Below, piece after piece: positions 23,065 through 33,939 of a DNA stretch of 64,000 nucleotides. Positions within the stretch are counted from its first letter, which is position 1. The number at the start of each line of letters is the position of its first letter. The DNA lies in contig NC_092410.1 of the NCBI RefSeq assembly GCF_009017415.1, positions 992,001 through 1,056,000 of the forward strand. The letters run 5' to 3'. The position numbers and the translations under genes were made by a program. Below the pieces are notes generated by a model. It was not told the DNA's origin. It searched no databases and worked only from the letters and a program-made list of their open reading frames with translations. The stretch comes from Aspergillus flavus (taxonomy: Eukaryota > Ascomycota > Eurotiomycetes > Eurotiales > Aspergillaceae).

Positions 23065-24273
23065 CTATATGTCCATGCTCCAGCGCCACGGCCGTATTTG
23101 CTCAAGGTCACCTAATCCGACTTCTTCATGGTGATCGGAAATCTCTAAATGTAACAATTCAACTTTCTTGTCCTCCCGATGCAGGTTTGATAATGTCTTC
23201 GACACATGCGGCCGGAACAGTTTGCTACCATCATCGGCTTCCTTGGACATCGGCCGGGATATCGGTGTCTGCGGGGACTGTATCGAGACTCTGGGGGATT
23301 CTATGTCATCGGAGTCAATCGAAGCCAACGAAGACGAATCTGATCGCGACCGTAGAGACGAAGCTATGACAAAATTAGACTCATCACGCCCGTACGAAAG
23401 GGAAGAGGGTGATCTGTATTCGCGGCTATCCTTGGGCTCAGGCGTCTTCAGAGGTCGAGGATCATCGTCGTCATCGTCATCATCATCGTCGTCGAAGTGA
23501 GCGAAGGGAGGACGAACTCTGGCGGGTTTCTTTTCACCGTTCTGAGTAGATAAGGGTGGTAGTGGGGTTCGTTCGGAGGTTTTGTTGGTACTCTTTTCGC
23601 GGGTTAATGATGGGTCGATGGTATTACTCTTCTGAGTAGGGAAGCGATCTTTTCCGGCCATTACCCTAGCGCTAGGTACAGGTTGCAGCATCCATCGCGT
23701 CTCAGCCCTAGACTTGGGTCCACTGACGATAGGCGGATGAAGATCGTTGACTGGAGGCACCCGTGCAATATAGTATTTGCTAGGTTCGTGGGCATTCGCT
23801 TTCCCGCTACCTGATAGTCCAACCGAAGAGCCCTTCACCTCCATTTCTTCACCCCATAACGGCTCGTCTTCGCGCTGATATCGCATGCGGTTCCACCGTT
23901 CCTCAATCGGTTGCATCAGGCTGCTCTTGTCTTTCTTTTGCGATGCACGTACATCATGACAGGAGTTCGCCGAGATACCATCCGTATTCCAACTGTCCGT
24001 ACGACGATGCGCAGACCGGTTGCCACCTCTTCTTGCCGGGGGGCCAGGGCCTAACGCAATTTCCTCGGCCCATCCGGGGTTGGTACTGAAGGCGGTTGGT
24101 TGAGGGAACGGCCGAGGTTGGTCGGCGATGATCTCTTCATTCTTCTCCTTTTCGCGACGGGATCGAGCGGCTTCGGCTTCTTTCATACGTTTTCGGCGAT
24201 CGACTTTCTCGGCACATGGTGTACAGGTGGCATAATAGAAGACCGCCGATTGAGCGCCTCGCCACAGCCACAT
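23065..24273 (-). CDS. Conserved filamentous-fungal protein of unknown function, poly-Asp tract
   Basis: Single exon, 402 aa. The N terminus (M-W-L-W-R-G-A-Q-S-A-V-F-Y-Y-A-T-C-T-P-C) is hydrophobic with a C-x-x-C. It is followed by a strongly basic/charged helix (about 24-48) and the segment Q-P-T-A-F-S-T-N-P-G-W, which I know from uncharacterised filamentous-fungal homologues. A run of eleven aspartates at about residues 262-272 is encoded by a GAT/GAC microsatellite (23461..23494). The C-terminal third is Ser-rich with S-P and S-x-x-D/E sites that look like kinase targets. No catalytic motif is visible and the function is unknown. Confidence 0.75.
   Translation of the reverse strand: MWLWRGAQSAVFYYATCTPCAEKVDRRKRMKEAEAARSRREKEKNEEIIADQPRPFPQPTAFSTNPGWAEEIALGPGPPARRGGNRSAHRRTDSWNTDGISANSCHDVRASQKKDKSSLMQPIEERWNRMRYQREDEPLWGEEMEVKGSSVGLSGSGKANAHEPSKYYIARVPPVNDLHPPIVSGPKSRAETRWMLQPVPSARVMAGKDRFPTQKSNTIDPSLTREKSTNKTSERTPLPPLSTQNGEKKPARVRPPFAHFDDDDDDDDDDDPRPLKTPEPKDSREYRSPSSLSYGRDESNFVIASSLRSRSDSSSLASIDSDDIESPRVSIQSPQTPISRPMSKEADDGSKLFRPHVSKTLSNLHREDKKVELLHLEISDHHEEVGLGDLEQIRPWRWSMDI
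23461..23494. repeat. Trinucleotide repeat coding poly-Asp
   Basis: An ATC/GTC array on the plus strand, read as GAT/GAC on the minus strand; it encodes eleven Asp residues. The mixed GAT/GAC codons make it an imperfect microsatellite. Confidence 0.85.
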
Positions 24274-24679
24274 GGTTGGGCTGGGGAGGTTGGAGGGAGG
24301 TTGGGAGCGGTGAGGAAGGTTCGCAGGTCAACTGATAGCGACACTGGCCAAAATACTATGGCACTCACGAGAACAGATAGGCCCGAGGGCACCGGTAAAT
24401 ATGTCTCGATGTTTGTCGTGTCGCTGACAGCAACATGAAGGGCGTATAGTCTGATAGCGGGCGGGGACGGGAAGGCAGCTAAAAACGGAGATCGCCCAGC
24501 GACCTACAACGTCGGAGAAAAGAACTAAAGTAACACCAAAGTAACGGGGCAATCCAAAGGTTATACGTGGGACAGGCGACACCGAAAACAATTGGACGAA
24601 TAGGACAAAGGACGAAGACAAACAAACCGCAAATAATAACAGACCAGACAAGGAAGAAGAGCGATAGCGAGAGGAGAAG

Positions 24680-24703
<24 letters not shown>
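24680..24703. repeat. (GA)n microsatellite
   Basis: About twelve GA units. On the minus (coding) strand it is a CT tract in the leader of the 402-aa protein gene. Confidence 0.9.
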
Positions 24704-24710
<7 letters not shown>

Positions 24711-25505
24711 TAGGGAAAGGAGGGTCAGGGGAATGAAAGTCGGAGCGAGAGAGAGAGAGATGGTTGGGCGATGTGCACTTGGCAGGGGCGGGGCGCGCGG
24801 CAGAGAAGAAACGGCGCTACCAGATTGTCTGGGAGGAGGTAAACTAATAGGTCTGTTGGTGTACTCCGTGGACGATCCCTCGTGGAGTAAGTATCGTTTA
24901 TTTGTTCTACTTACTCCTTTTTGTTGTCTGTTCAGTCTTCTATCCCTCCACTTGGACGGGGGGATGAGATCGTGGCGGAGTGGAAAATAAGACCCCAAGG
25001 AAAGAAAAGACGAGTATAAGATTTCCAAACCCCTCACGCAACTCAGTTAATAATAAACAATTGGGCAGCGAAGCCAATTGCATACCAATCAATTGAAATT
25101 CTTGGTGAAACGGACGGTCCAATCTAGTTTTGACTAGTGGGAGTATTTGGCTGCCTACTTTACTTTTAGTCCTCACTGAGCGACTTCCGAAATTCTCGCC
25201 AAGCCCTAAACACGACAACGACGTTCAGTCAATCGAACCGCAACCTCATGTCATTCATTGCCCTGCTCCTCTAATCAGGTAGGAGTCGACTGCATTCTCT
25301 GCATAGGATGTCAGATTGGGTTCCACTCGCCCCAATCAACGTGCGGAAATTGCAAGTCACATACAGCGATATACATTGTTGAGATCCAGGATTCATCATC
25401 ATCCACTTCCTGAGATTCCTGCGTTCGTAGTTGTCGAGGACGGATATTCCGTAGTCCTGAGAAAAAAAAATGTAGAGCTGTGATTGCTGTCTCCCTTGTT
25501 TCTAT

Positions 25506-25525
25506 CCCATCCCATCCCATCCCAT
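25506..25525. repeat. (CCCAT)4 tandem repeat
   Basis: Four perfect copies of CCCAT in a pyrimidine-rich intergenic stretch. Confidence 0.9.
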
Positions 25526-25978
25526 ACTGTCCTCCCTCTTCCTTTCCGTCTCCTCCCCCTTTTTCTCCTGATGTCACCAAGTAAAACCCCAGGAGCCGTA
25601 GCGCCAGTATTTTTGACCTAAGATCGCATTTTCTTTTTTTAAATAAAAAAAGCTGCCGTCCAGTCCGAGCCCCACCATGGTCGCAGAATACGCCACGATA
25701 TCAATCCAAATCTGTATCACCGCTATGGAGAATGACCATAGCGGTGCCATTCCGCGTGACACGGTGCGCAAGAAGCGCACTGTACATGAGGCTCTGATGG
25801 ACTGTTGCACCCTCAGCCACGAAGAAATATAAAAAAAAAATAAGATCTATCACAAACGGTCTAGTCCAGCCTAGCCACCATGCCACGTTTCGATCATCCA
25901 ACGTTACTCTCATGCACAAGGGATGTGGTTCGTCCTTGAGCAAGAAAGCTCGCATCGTAACCGGTACAAAATCAGGGT

Positions 25979-26344
25979 TCATGCGTTCTTGGTACCCTTG
26001 ACCACCTCGCCTTTAACCTTGGCCCAATCAATCTCACCATCGATCTTCTCGTCCACTTCGCCGCATACGACCACGTTATCGCCTCGGATCAGGTACAGAC
26101 CGTGCTCGATCTGAGAGCTTGGCTCGGGGTCATCGGGGGTGCGAATGATTCGTTCGATGGTATCCAGGAGAACCAGGTTAGTCAACTGATCCGTAGAAAG
26201 TAGCGTCCCGAGGAGAGTCCGCCCGTCAACGGTCATAACCAGGACTTTTTCTATTACGGAACGGCGCGTTAGCACGGTCCTGCATAATGCTGGGATCCAC
26301 CGGTCACTGAATCACTTACTATTAATATATGAGTGGAGAGACAT
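25979..26344 (-). CDS. lsm8: LSM8, U6 snRNA-associated Sm-like protein
   Basis: Two exons, 26320..26344 and 25979..26250; 98 aa. Splicing gives the conserved LSm8 start M-S-L-H-S-Y-I-N-K-K-V. Sm1 motif: V-L-V-M-T-V-D-G-R-T-L-L-G-T-L, with D-Q-x-T-N-L-V-L. Sm2 motif: Y-L-I-R-G-D-N-V-V-V-C-G-E-V. LSm8 replaces LSm1 in the nuclear LSm2-8 ring that binds the U-rich 3' end of U6 snRNA for splicing. The 25-nt first exon is easily missed; without it the protein would lack its conserved first nine residues. Confidence 0.95.
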
Positions 26345-27103
26345 GATGATGCGCTATAGAATTCCCTGTCATGAACAGGTGGGAACGGTGTGCGTACTCG
26401 TGCGCGAATAGGTCCGAACCGGGCTGGAGCTCTGGTAAGGCGATGAGAGCTTGCGGGAGCTATTGTTCACGACCCGAGACCGCCGGAAAAGGGGAGTCGA
26501 TAGAACGTAGTCAGGAGTCAAAGAACAGATTGACTCCAATTAGTTTCTGGGGGGTTGAAGTCTATCGAATTGTGACGCTCTATCGCTGTGCAGAACCAGT
26601 GGTGGACGCGTGTAGGGAATTCGGGCTGCTGCTCTCCGGCCTCGTTGAATTTTGCTGTCAGAAGCCCATTTAAAGTAAGATCAAGATGACATGCTATCCG
26701 AGGCGATATGTCGAATTATGGTGAACCAGCACAGCAGTGGTCGCAACAATGAGTTTGTTCTTTCTCCTCCGGCCAGACACTTCGATATGATTAGTTCTAT
26801 CACGTGATAACCCATGGCCCTCTATCTTTATTCAATAGCTCGGATGACGTCGAAATGGGCTGCCCCTCATGTCCATATGTTTTTTACTTGAAAGTTGTTG
26901 GGGAAAAAAAGGGATAACTAAAATATAATAATAAACGTTCATTTAATAAAAAATGTACGTGTCTAGTTGTACATGAAAGAAGAGCAAGTAAAAGGAAGAA
27001 GCTTTCGTTGTATTGCCTATTGGCTATCTCGATAACAAATGCAACTTGAAGTCACAAAACGGTTTGATAAGCCTCGATGTTGCTTGTTATCTACAACAAT
27101 ATC
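26345..27103. other. Intergenic: LSM8 promoter and verprolin 3' flank
   Basis: The plus frame 26371..26673 has no protein-like features. AT-rich sequence at 26900-26960 probably belongs to the 3' end of the verprolin gene. No gene seen. Confidence 0.45.
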
Positions 27104-28547
27104 CTAGCCACTCAGTGCGCTCAAATCCAATGGCACGCTGCTGCCTCGCCCAGCACGGTATCGTCTGGGGCCTCCTACAAAAGGCCGCGGCTTGGGGAGT
27201 AAACCTTCGCTCTGGAACTTGAACCGAACGTCTTCTACCCGAATTAACCCCTGCACTGCTGAGCTTAGAGGACTCGACCCTGATGACGGCCCGCCGTTGC
27301 TCAGGGTGTACGCGCTCGGGTCTAGTGTAGATCGATCCGGGAGTTGACTAGCTAGAGGCTCGTGCGATAACGGGCGTGATGGTGGCTGACTCGGAGGAGC
27401 ACTCGGAGGAGCACTTGGAGGGGCGCTTGGGGGAGCACTCGGAGGAGGTGGAGGGGGTGCTGAAGGGGCGGATGAAGCGGGTGGGGGCGGGGGCGGGGCG
27501 GATGGTGTCTGCTGACTATGCCCAAAAGCGTTTCTCGCAGCTTGAACAGCTATTGATGCAGCAGCGGTTCCGTTAGGTGGCTGCGGTGCTGAGGCTGCAG
27601 GAGGCGGCGGCGGTGGTGGTGGTGGAGGGGTAGATCGCGCAGGCGCTGGGGGAGGTGGCCGGGCTGTAGGTGGAGGTGGAGGTGGAGGTGGCGCAGCTGG
27701 AATTGTAGAAGGGGGTGCAGGAGGAGGAGGAGCTGGGGTTGATGGTTTTCTAGAGGATACGGGAGGTGGTGGAGGCGGCTTTGCTGAGCCTGGCAACGGT
27801 GGTGGTGCACGAGGTGGTGGAGCATCTGACGCCGACCTGGCCGATGCATTTGAGACAGTAGATGATGGCCGCGAAGCGGGCCTTGGGGGAGGCTTCTTCA
27901 GACCAGCAACCAATGGGTTAACAGGAGGCGCGGGAGGAGACTCTGAAGAAGGCAGCGGGGGAGGACGAGCTCCTGGAGGCTTCGGAGCAGGCGACACGGG
28001 AGGCTTCGGTGCCGACGAGCCCTGTGATTCTGATCGATATGGCGAATCTCGATTGGCTCCAGTATCAACTCCTCCTCGGCTGCGTAGCTTGGGCATGCCT
28101 CCGGCAAAGAGACCTCCCAGCTGGGGAGCTGCTGGTAAAGCCGCGCTACTGTCCCCCCCTGAACCAGCTCCGCTATCACTTCGTAGTCTGTTCGCTGCTT
28201 GCCCAGGTACCGGTGGTGCCGAACCCGGGGGCTTCGGCATGCTTGGAACGGGCGGTGCACCTGCTATCGGAGGACCAGACGACTTCGCTCCTCCCCCGGC
28301 AATCTGGGGCGCTGATCTGTCATTGGTTACAGTCTTCTTAAGTCGTGCGCCTTTATGGATATCCGAGAGAAGGGCACCCTGCCAAAAGATTAGTCTTCTG
28401 TCAGGTATAGCTTCGAACATATAGTCTTACGCGGCCCTTCGCTTCTGCGCCTGATGGCCTACTCGGGAGAGCTCCTGGAGGGGGAGGGGGAGGGGGTCCT
28501 CCCATGCCACCGGGCGGCGGCGGCGGCGGCGGTGGTGGAGGAGGCAT
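27104..28547 (-). CDS. vrp1: Verprolin (WIP/Vrp1), actin-regulating proline-rich protein
   Basis: Two exons, 28431..28547 and 27104..28378; 463 aa. Exon 1 encodes two polyproline runs (eleven and seven Pro). Exon 2 opens with the actin-binding WH2 domain (G-A-L-L-S-D-I-H-K-G-A-R-L-K-K-T at about 40-55). A long Pro/Ala/Ser region with P-P-P-P-P-P repeats follows, which should bind profilin and SH3 domains. The C terminus carries the WASP-binding block, with F-V-G-G-P-R-R-Y-R-A-G-R-G and P-L-D-L-S. Verprolin links WASP, type I myosin and actin at cortical patches for endocytosis and hyphal growth. The exon junction sits exactly between the Pro-rich start and WH2. Confidence 0.95.
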
Positions 28548-28917
28548 TTTGTTGATGGTAAAGGTAGAATATAAGATTGAACTTTGAGAGAAAGAGGGGT
28601 AATTATTGATCACGGGAAAAAGCGATCGCGAGGGATCAATCCGCCGGTATCGAGGGGACCATCTGACGTTTCTTTCAGGGAGAAAGATGACGTCCGTTGG
28701 AATGGGGAGAAGAAGGAGTGGTGTCGATGTAGCCTGATGGAGCAAAGCGAATGGGATCAGTTAAGTTGCCCAATAGTGGAGAGTCCGTCCGGAGTTAGTG
28801 GCGGTGCTGCGGCGGCAGTAAGACTCCGCTTTGTGTCGCAAATGGCATATTGCCTGTCCTCGTATCCGTACTCAATACCCTGGAAAGCAACGCCAAAAAG
28901 TACTTTCACTGCTTAAC
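28548..28917. other. Divergent promoter, vrp1 / mitochondrial membrane protein gene
   Basis: A 370-base bidirectional intergenic region. A frame open from 28831 continues into the right-hand gene but starts with TTG, so I treat it as leader. Confidence 0.5.
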
Positions 28918-30180
28918 ATGAAAGGCATTACTTTAAGGGGTCAAAGAGCCTCTATATATCAACCCCTGATATGTCAATTCTGCCGCTCCTCCGCATCCCC
29001 GGCACCCCGGTCACGAACCCACTTCACGCGATCTTTTGCATCAACAAGCCCATTCATCTCTAACAGAGACGTGGGGTTATGGAAGGCCAGGAAGAATCTA
29101 AAAAGCAATTGGGCTACTACACAGATTATACCTTCCCGATTTGCGTCAAACACGTCCGAGACAACTATTCCCCGAGATCTAGAAGATGCCTTGCGACAGA
29201 TTACACATGATTCAGCCGAGCTCCGACAATTGGATTCTGTGCCTTCCAACGAAGCAATTTTGGGACTCCTTCAAAGATGTGAAAAAATCGCAGAAGCCCT
29301 TGTACACCAAGAGCAGGACACAACAAAAAAAGGCGATAATGAGATCTCTAACCTGCTTGACTTAGAAGAAAAGAGCGCTACGAAAAAACTCACCAAATCA
29401 CCTAAAATTGCGGACCCGCGACTAGCCAATGCTCTCTCCGAGATCACTTACGAGCTTCTGACGGATGAGAAGGTGTTTATTTCCCCCGAGGCACTGGCCT
29501 GCTACACCAAGATTCAGAGTTTACTCAAGCGTGCGGAGCATTTCCCGGAGATCTTTCATCTATATGCGCACAAGCCGGTCCCGGAGGAGAATAGCTCCCC
29601 TGTAAAATTCCACAAGGCGAATCCCAAAGACATCAACAGTGCTATTCCCACCGAACTCGCCAACATGGCTCTAGATGTCGCTATCGAGCAGCGGAACCTG
29701 TCTCTCGTTCTTGCGATCATTGATAATACATTTTGCGCTCCCGCGTTTGCCCGCGCGAAGGTCTTTAAGAAAGCAGCCGTGCCTCTAGGTGGGCTGGCTG
29801 CTGCACCGGCTGCTTGCTATGCCATTGCATCCTGGGCTGCGACACTCCAGAATACCATGGATCCCAGCACAGCTACAGGCATTGCGTTCGCTGCAAGTCT
29901 TGCATACGTGGGAGGTGTATCGTCGGTGGGTATCTTGGCTATCACCACGGCCAATGATCAGATGGAGCGGGTAACATGGTTGCCTGGTGTCCCATTGCGG
30001 CATCGCTGGCTCCGGGAAGAGGAACGAGCTGCTTTGGACAGAGTTGCACTTCAATGGGGTTTTAAGGACATCTATATGCGTGGCGAGGAAGAGGGAGAGG
30101 AGTGGGAAAACTTACGGGAGTTTATTGGCATGAGAGGAATGATTCTAGACAAGACGGACTTAATGCCTGGTATGCAATGA
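28918..30180 (+). CDS. Putative mitochondrial inner-membrane protein, function unknown
   Basis: Single exon, 420 aa from the ATG at 28918. The first ~70 residues are rich in Arg, Ser and aromatic residues and poor in acids (M-K-G-I-T-L-R-G-Q-R ... R-S-F-A-S-T-S), a typical mitochondrial targeting sequence. The middle is charged and helical. Two hydrophobic segments lie near residues 280-310 and 315-340 (Ala/Gly-rich). The C terminus has a conserved-looking block L-R-H-R-W-L-R-E-E-E and F-I-G-M-R-G-M-I-L-D-K-T-D-L. I recognise it only as a fungal hypothetical protein with mitochondrial features. No enzymatic motif is seen. Confidence 0.75.
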   Translation: MKGITLRGQRASIYQPLICQFCRSSASPAPRSRTHFTRSFASTSPFISNRDVGLWKARKNLKSNWATTQIIPSRFASNTSETTIPRDLEDALRQITHDSAELRQLDSVPSNEAILGLLQRCEKIAEALVHQEQDTTKKGDNEISNLLDLEEKSATKKLTKSPKIADPRLANALSEITYELLTDEKVFISPEALACYTKIQSLLKRAEHFPEIFHLYAHKPVPEENSSPVKFHKANPKDINSAIPTELANMALDVAIEQRNLSLVLAIIDNTFCAPAFARAKVFKKAAVPLGGLAAAPAACYAIASWAATLQNTMDPSTATGIAFAASLAYVGGVSSVGILAITTANDQMERVTWLPGVPLRHRWLREEERAALDRVALQWGFKDIYMRGEEEGEEWENLREFIGMRGMILDKTDLMPGMQ

Positions 30181-30438
30181 GCATCCCACGGCCGTAAAAT
30201 TGTACGATCTCATCCCCTTTTGTATTTATAGATAGATTGCCGTTTAGCAATGGCTAATGCAAGTATGAAAGCCTTATATACTACGGTCGATAGTCGACAC
30301 CAGAACTACATCTACAGTAAAGACACAAAGAACGAGTTAGGAACGAAGTAGCGAGTTATATTTCCGATACTATGGCATATACAATCCCACTTCTAAGCTC
30401 CTAAAAAACCCCCAGCGTGACCAGAGAGCGTCAATAAT

Positions 30439-31333
30439 TTAGTAGAGACGCTTGGGAGGAGACATGGAAGCCTTGAGGACAAGGCTGCCAACGTTCTGCC
30501 ATCCCTTCTTGAGGAGAGAGACGAGGTAGTTGATGGCCAACATGACGTTAGCAATCAGCTCATCCTCAGTCATGCCAACGTTGCCAACGGCAACACCGAG
30601 ACAGAGAACCTTCTTAAGCTGGAACTTGATGGTAGACTTGACATCGGTGACCTTGTTGGCCATGTCCTCAGCGTGAGAGATGGGGGTAGGGAATTTACCA
30701 GCTGTGGGAACTGTCAGCATATTGTATATTTCAACGGGAGCAATGCTAGATAGTGGACATACCCTTGGAAAGACCGGGACCCAAGAGACGGGGGATCTGC
30801 TTGATGAGACCATCGGAAGCAAGGAAGGCATCGTACTTGCGAGCAAGCTTCTTGATGAGCTTCTTGTTCTTGTTAAGCTTCTTCAGATCCTCAGTAGACA
30901 TGGCATCAATACCGTGGTGCTTAGCACGGTCGAGATCGTGCTGGTCACCAAGAATACTATAATCCATTGTTCGTCAGCTCATCTCGCTCATTCTACTCTA
31001 TCCATCACCGTTTCCCTCCGAAGTTTTCATCGAAACGGCGATGCGACCGGGACGGCACGTACCAGATGGTCATGTTGGGACGAGGAACGGAAGGCAGCTT
31101 GATGGTGCCAGAGAAACGCTTGTCACGCTGGGGGTCGTAGTTCTTCAGACCGATCTGGAGCTCGACGGTCTCGAGGAAGTTTCTCTTCTTCTCATTCTGA
31201 GAGTAGTCCAGCAGCTGCTGGATATTCTGGCGCACTCCGGCTGTTACAGGGAAAAGAATAGGTTAGTTACTGGAAAGCCTGAGACCTAGCTTGTAGTAGA
31301 ATTGATATACATACCGACTGTGATCTTAGACAT
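30439..31333 (-). CDS. rpl1: 60S ribosomal protein uL1 (L10a/Rpl1)
   Basis: Four exons: 31315..31333, 31063..31240, 30763..30956 and 30439..30701; 217 aa, the standard length. The N terminus M-S-K-I-T-V-A-G-V-R and the motif N-M-T-I-C-I-L-G-D-Q (across intron 2) are eukaryotic uL1 signatures. So are [17 protein letters not shown] and the C-terminal S-M-S-P-P-K-R-L-Y. uL1 forms the mobile L1 stalk of the large ribosomal subunit and helps deacylated tRNA leave the E site. Early short exons and a strong promoter leader are typical of fungal ribosomal protein genes. The 106-nt intron 2 contains weak C/D-box-like words. Confidence 0.97.
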
Positions 31334-31667
31334 GATGGCGACAGTCTTCCAAAAGAATCAAATCCTTATGGTGTGGCTCTGCGCTGAATATCGTTGCAAA
31401 GAACGAAAGTAAAAAAGGCGCCGCCGCCCGCCGCAAAGAAAATCGCGTCTCCGCTTGTGGGTGTGGATTATACTAACCGCGTTGGGACTAGCCTTGCCCT
31501 AAGAACCGCAGCCTTATTAAGCTGGCAACCTTTCAAAAGACCTCGTCGGGTATTCTTGAATGCGTAATTTTACGAGTCATTATCATTTGTATACACAACT
31601 GTAGCAGCCTCGGTTCTCATAGGTGTGTATTAATAGTAAAAATAAAAGGTCCCGGAAGACCAGAACG
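31334..31667. other. Intergenic: uL1 promoter
   Basis: A short GC-rich patch (about 31415-31450) upstream of uL1, then AT-rich sequence toward the 3' end of the Zn2Cys6 gene. No gene seen. Confidence 0.5.
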
Positions 31668-33939
31668 TTAGGAAAGCTGTGGGTCAAAAAAGTCGAGGTC
31701 AAGGTTCCCCAAATCCCAGATCTGGTTGAAGGTTCCCAGGTCTATGTCAGCTATATCAGCTATTCCGCTGTTCGTTGGTTCGAAGGATGCAAGGTCCAAT
31801 GGCAGAGCTACACTACTCCTAATACCAGCTATATTCGGGTGTGTGCCATCATCACGTAACAATGCCGAGCCATGTTGACTCTCCGGGGTTGTATAATGCT
31901 CTCCGTCAATATTTTCGGAGTATTTGTAATTCAAGGACATTCTTTCCATCAAAGATACTGGAAGCCCTTCAATAAGCTTGGTGAGGATCGAGTGGCATAT
32001 AGCGCCCGTTTTTGTGATACGCACGAGTCCTAGCATGTTGACAGATACGCCAAGTGCTTGAATGATCCTTTCTCGCTGAGGAAGACTTCGAGTATGGTCG
32101 TGAATTATAGCAGAGCATAGCAAGGAGGCTGTATCAAAAATCAAAAATGGCGCGAAATAGAATTTGGCGTTCATTGGCAGCATACAGCCCAGCAATCGAT
32201 GAGACGCATCCATCAGCTTGAGCGCATAATCAATGGCAGATGACTGGTGACCTTTCCGGACACTGGGCGCGCCTTGGTCAAGATTTTGTACGAGGCATTG
32301 CTTTAATGGTTTCAGCTTTACCATATAGCCTACAGCATGCAACTGATGACGTTGCATAACCACGTATTTGTGGGTGTCATCCCAGCGGGTGTCAGGGTCT
32401 ATGAGCCTGAAGGCAGACGGTAACGAGGCAAACCACTTTTCAACTTCTTCTTGAACAGACACAGATTGCATGGGTGATAGGCTTTCATTCATCATGCCGG
32501 GTATTTTCAATATCATTTGGCCTAACCGGCACTGTAAGGCCATGTGTGTTATCGGAGACGGCAGTTCGATTTGGGAGTCGGGGCTTTCCAGCCGCAGATT
32601 GGGGAGTTCAACAGAGTTATTGTTATTGATAATGATGGGACGGGACAACAGGTGCGACATTTGCCTTTCCGAATGAGCCAATTATTCTTCGGTAATGAAG
32701 ACATAGAATTACAACTTACCAGTCCCAGGCGCACAATATGCACCACATACGCCTGCTCATCTCGCGCTCGAACTCAGTGATAGATACTTTCGCAGAGTTT
32801 CTGTGAAAGCCTACCCAAAAATGTGGAAAGTCAGCTAAATGATTGCAAAAGGCCATTTCAATACAAAGAAGTCTGTATTACCTAGTTCTTGGGCTTCGTG
32901 GATGGCAGAGCTAAGAGCATGCCACGACTCAACGAACAGAGCCTCGGTCTTGAACCACGAGGCCGTGAGGAATAGTTGCCGCACCTGTGTCAGGCCCCCT
33001 TTCCCTGGAGGGATAGTGCTGCTTAGTCGCCTGGCAGCATGGTGGTAACGCTCTGAAAGGCTTTGAATATTTTCTCCTAATTCAGATTCTAGTTTCTGTC
33101 GCTCCCCTGGAAAAAGGACAAGAGCAGAACATGCACAGACACGTAACAAAAGACATGTGAACTCAGCAGTCAACGGCTGCCCCTTTACCCTGCCCAACCA
33201 CCATGTAGAGTAATCACGGGAGAATGTTGGGGGGTATATACTGTAGTACTGATAGTTCGTTTCATTGAGAAAATGCTGCACTAGTATATCTAGGTGCGGG
33301 TAAGTAAACGCACATTGTTAGACTTTCATGGCCGTACCTGTGTAAGGTTTCGGAGGGATGAGCCGTAGGGCATCCTCCATCTCGGCGGATGTAACCCCAT
33401 GTGGAGTTTGCGAGATGACATGGGAATCCTGTCCTGTCGGATTAGGTTGTGGTAAGATGATCGTTCGTCAGGCAGTAGCTTACAGCATTACCAATGCTCT
33501 CTTTTGGGCCACTCAAGCTATCCGAAAGGTACCCTAGGGCCCGGAGATCCTGACCATTTGCCACAGGAAAGATGGTGTCACTCATAGGGTTTTGTGTCGC
33601 GTCTACATTGTTCCTTTCAACGGTGTCTGACACCCTAGAATGGCATCAGTTGAGAGATGTCTGATTATGGATATACCCCATTCAAACCTTGAGTTAATTG
33701 ATGGCTGCCTCGTTGCCTTTGACAGTCCCTTTGATGCAAATTTACAAAGATGGGATAACCTCCTTGCTTGGCATTGGTTGCAAGGCCATTCACGGCTGCA
33801 CTTTTTAGCAGTCAGAGCCAATGCACATGATATGTCAGGCAGTGGATAGTAGGATTCTTGCCTTCTGCTTCCGTCGCCGGCATTCAGTACATGATGTAAC
33901 CGAGCGAATGGTCTTCCCATGTTTCGTTGCGCTGGCCAT
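31668..33939 (-). CDS. Zn2Cys6 transcription factor with fungal-specific TF domain
   Basis: Seven exons: 33862..33939, 33688..33800, 33484..33634, 33338..33428, 32882..33289, 32720..32810 and 31668..32664; 642 aa. The zinc cluster is C17-x2-C20-x6-C27-x5-C33-x2-C36-x8-C45. It is complete only if intron 1 (33801..33861) is removed with a GC donor (AAG|GCAAGA) and AAG acceptor. Read without splicing, the first two cysteines fall out of frame. Around residues 145-330 is the fungal-specific regulatory domain, with I-Y-P-P-T-F, E-L-G-F-H-R and R-R-M-W-C-I-L, the last marking its core. The protein should bind CGG-type sites. It is divergent from the CorA-like gene; the target pathway is unknown. 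Downstream introns each restore family motifs. Confidence 0.88.
33801..33861 (-). other. GC-AG intron within the Zn2Cys6 motif
   Basis: A 61-nt intron with donor GCAAGA and acceptor AAAAAG, lying exactly between Lys26 and Cys27. Its removal is needed to join C-T-E-C-R-R-R-K-Q-K to C-S-R-E-W-P-C-N-Q-C. A CTGAC-like branch point lies about 12 nt before the acceptor. Confidence 0.8.

Larger units (their letters stand above)
24274..25978. other. Intergenic: promoter/leader of the 402-aa gene and LSM8 3' flank
   Basis: Contains an uninterrupted GA dinucleotide run (24680..24703) within a purine-rich block, four tandem CCCAT units (25506..25525), and a pyrimidine-rich tract to 25565. Open frames here are compositional. 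No gene seen. Confidence 0.5.

Noticed and set aside
28831..28917. Upstream extension of the mitochondrial protein gene
   Set aside because: The frame opens with TTG; the ATG at 28918 gives a good targeting sequence at once.
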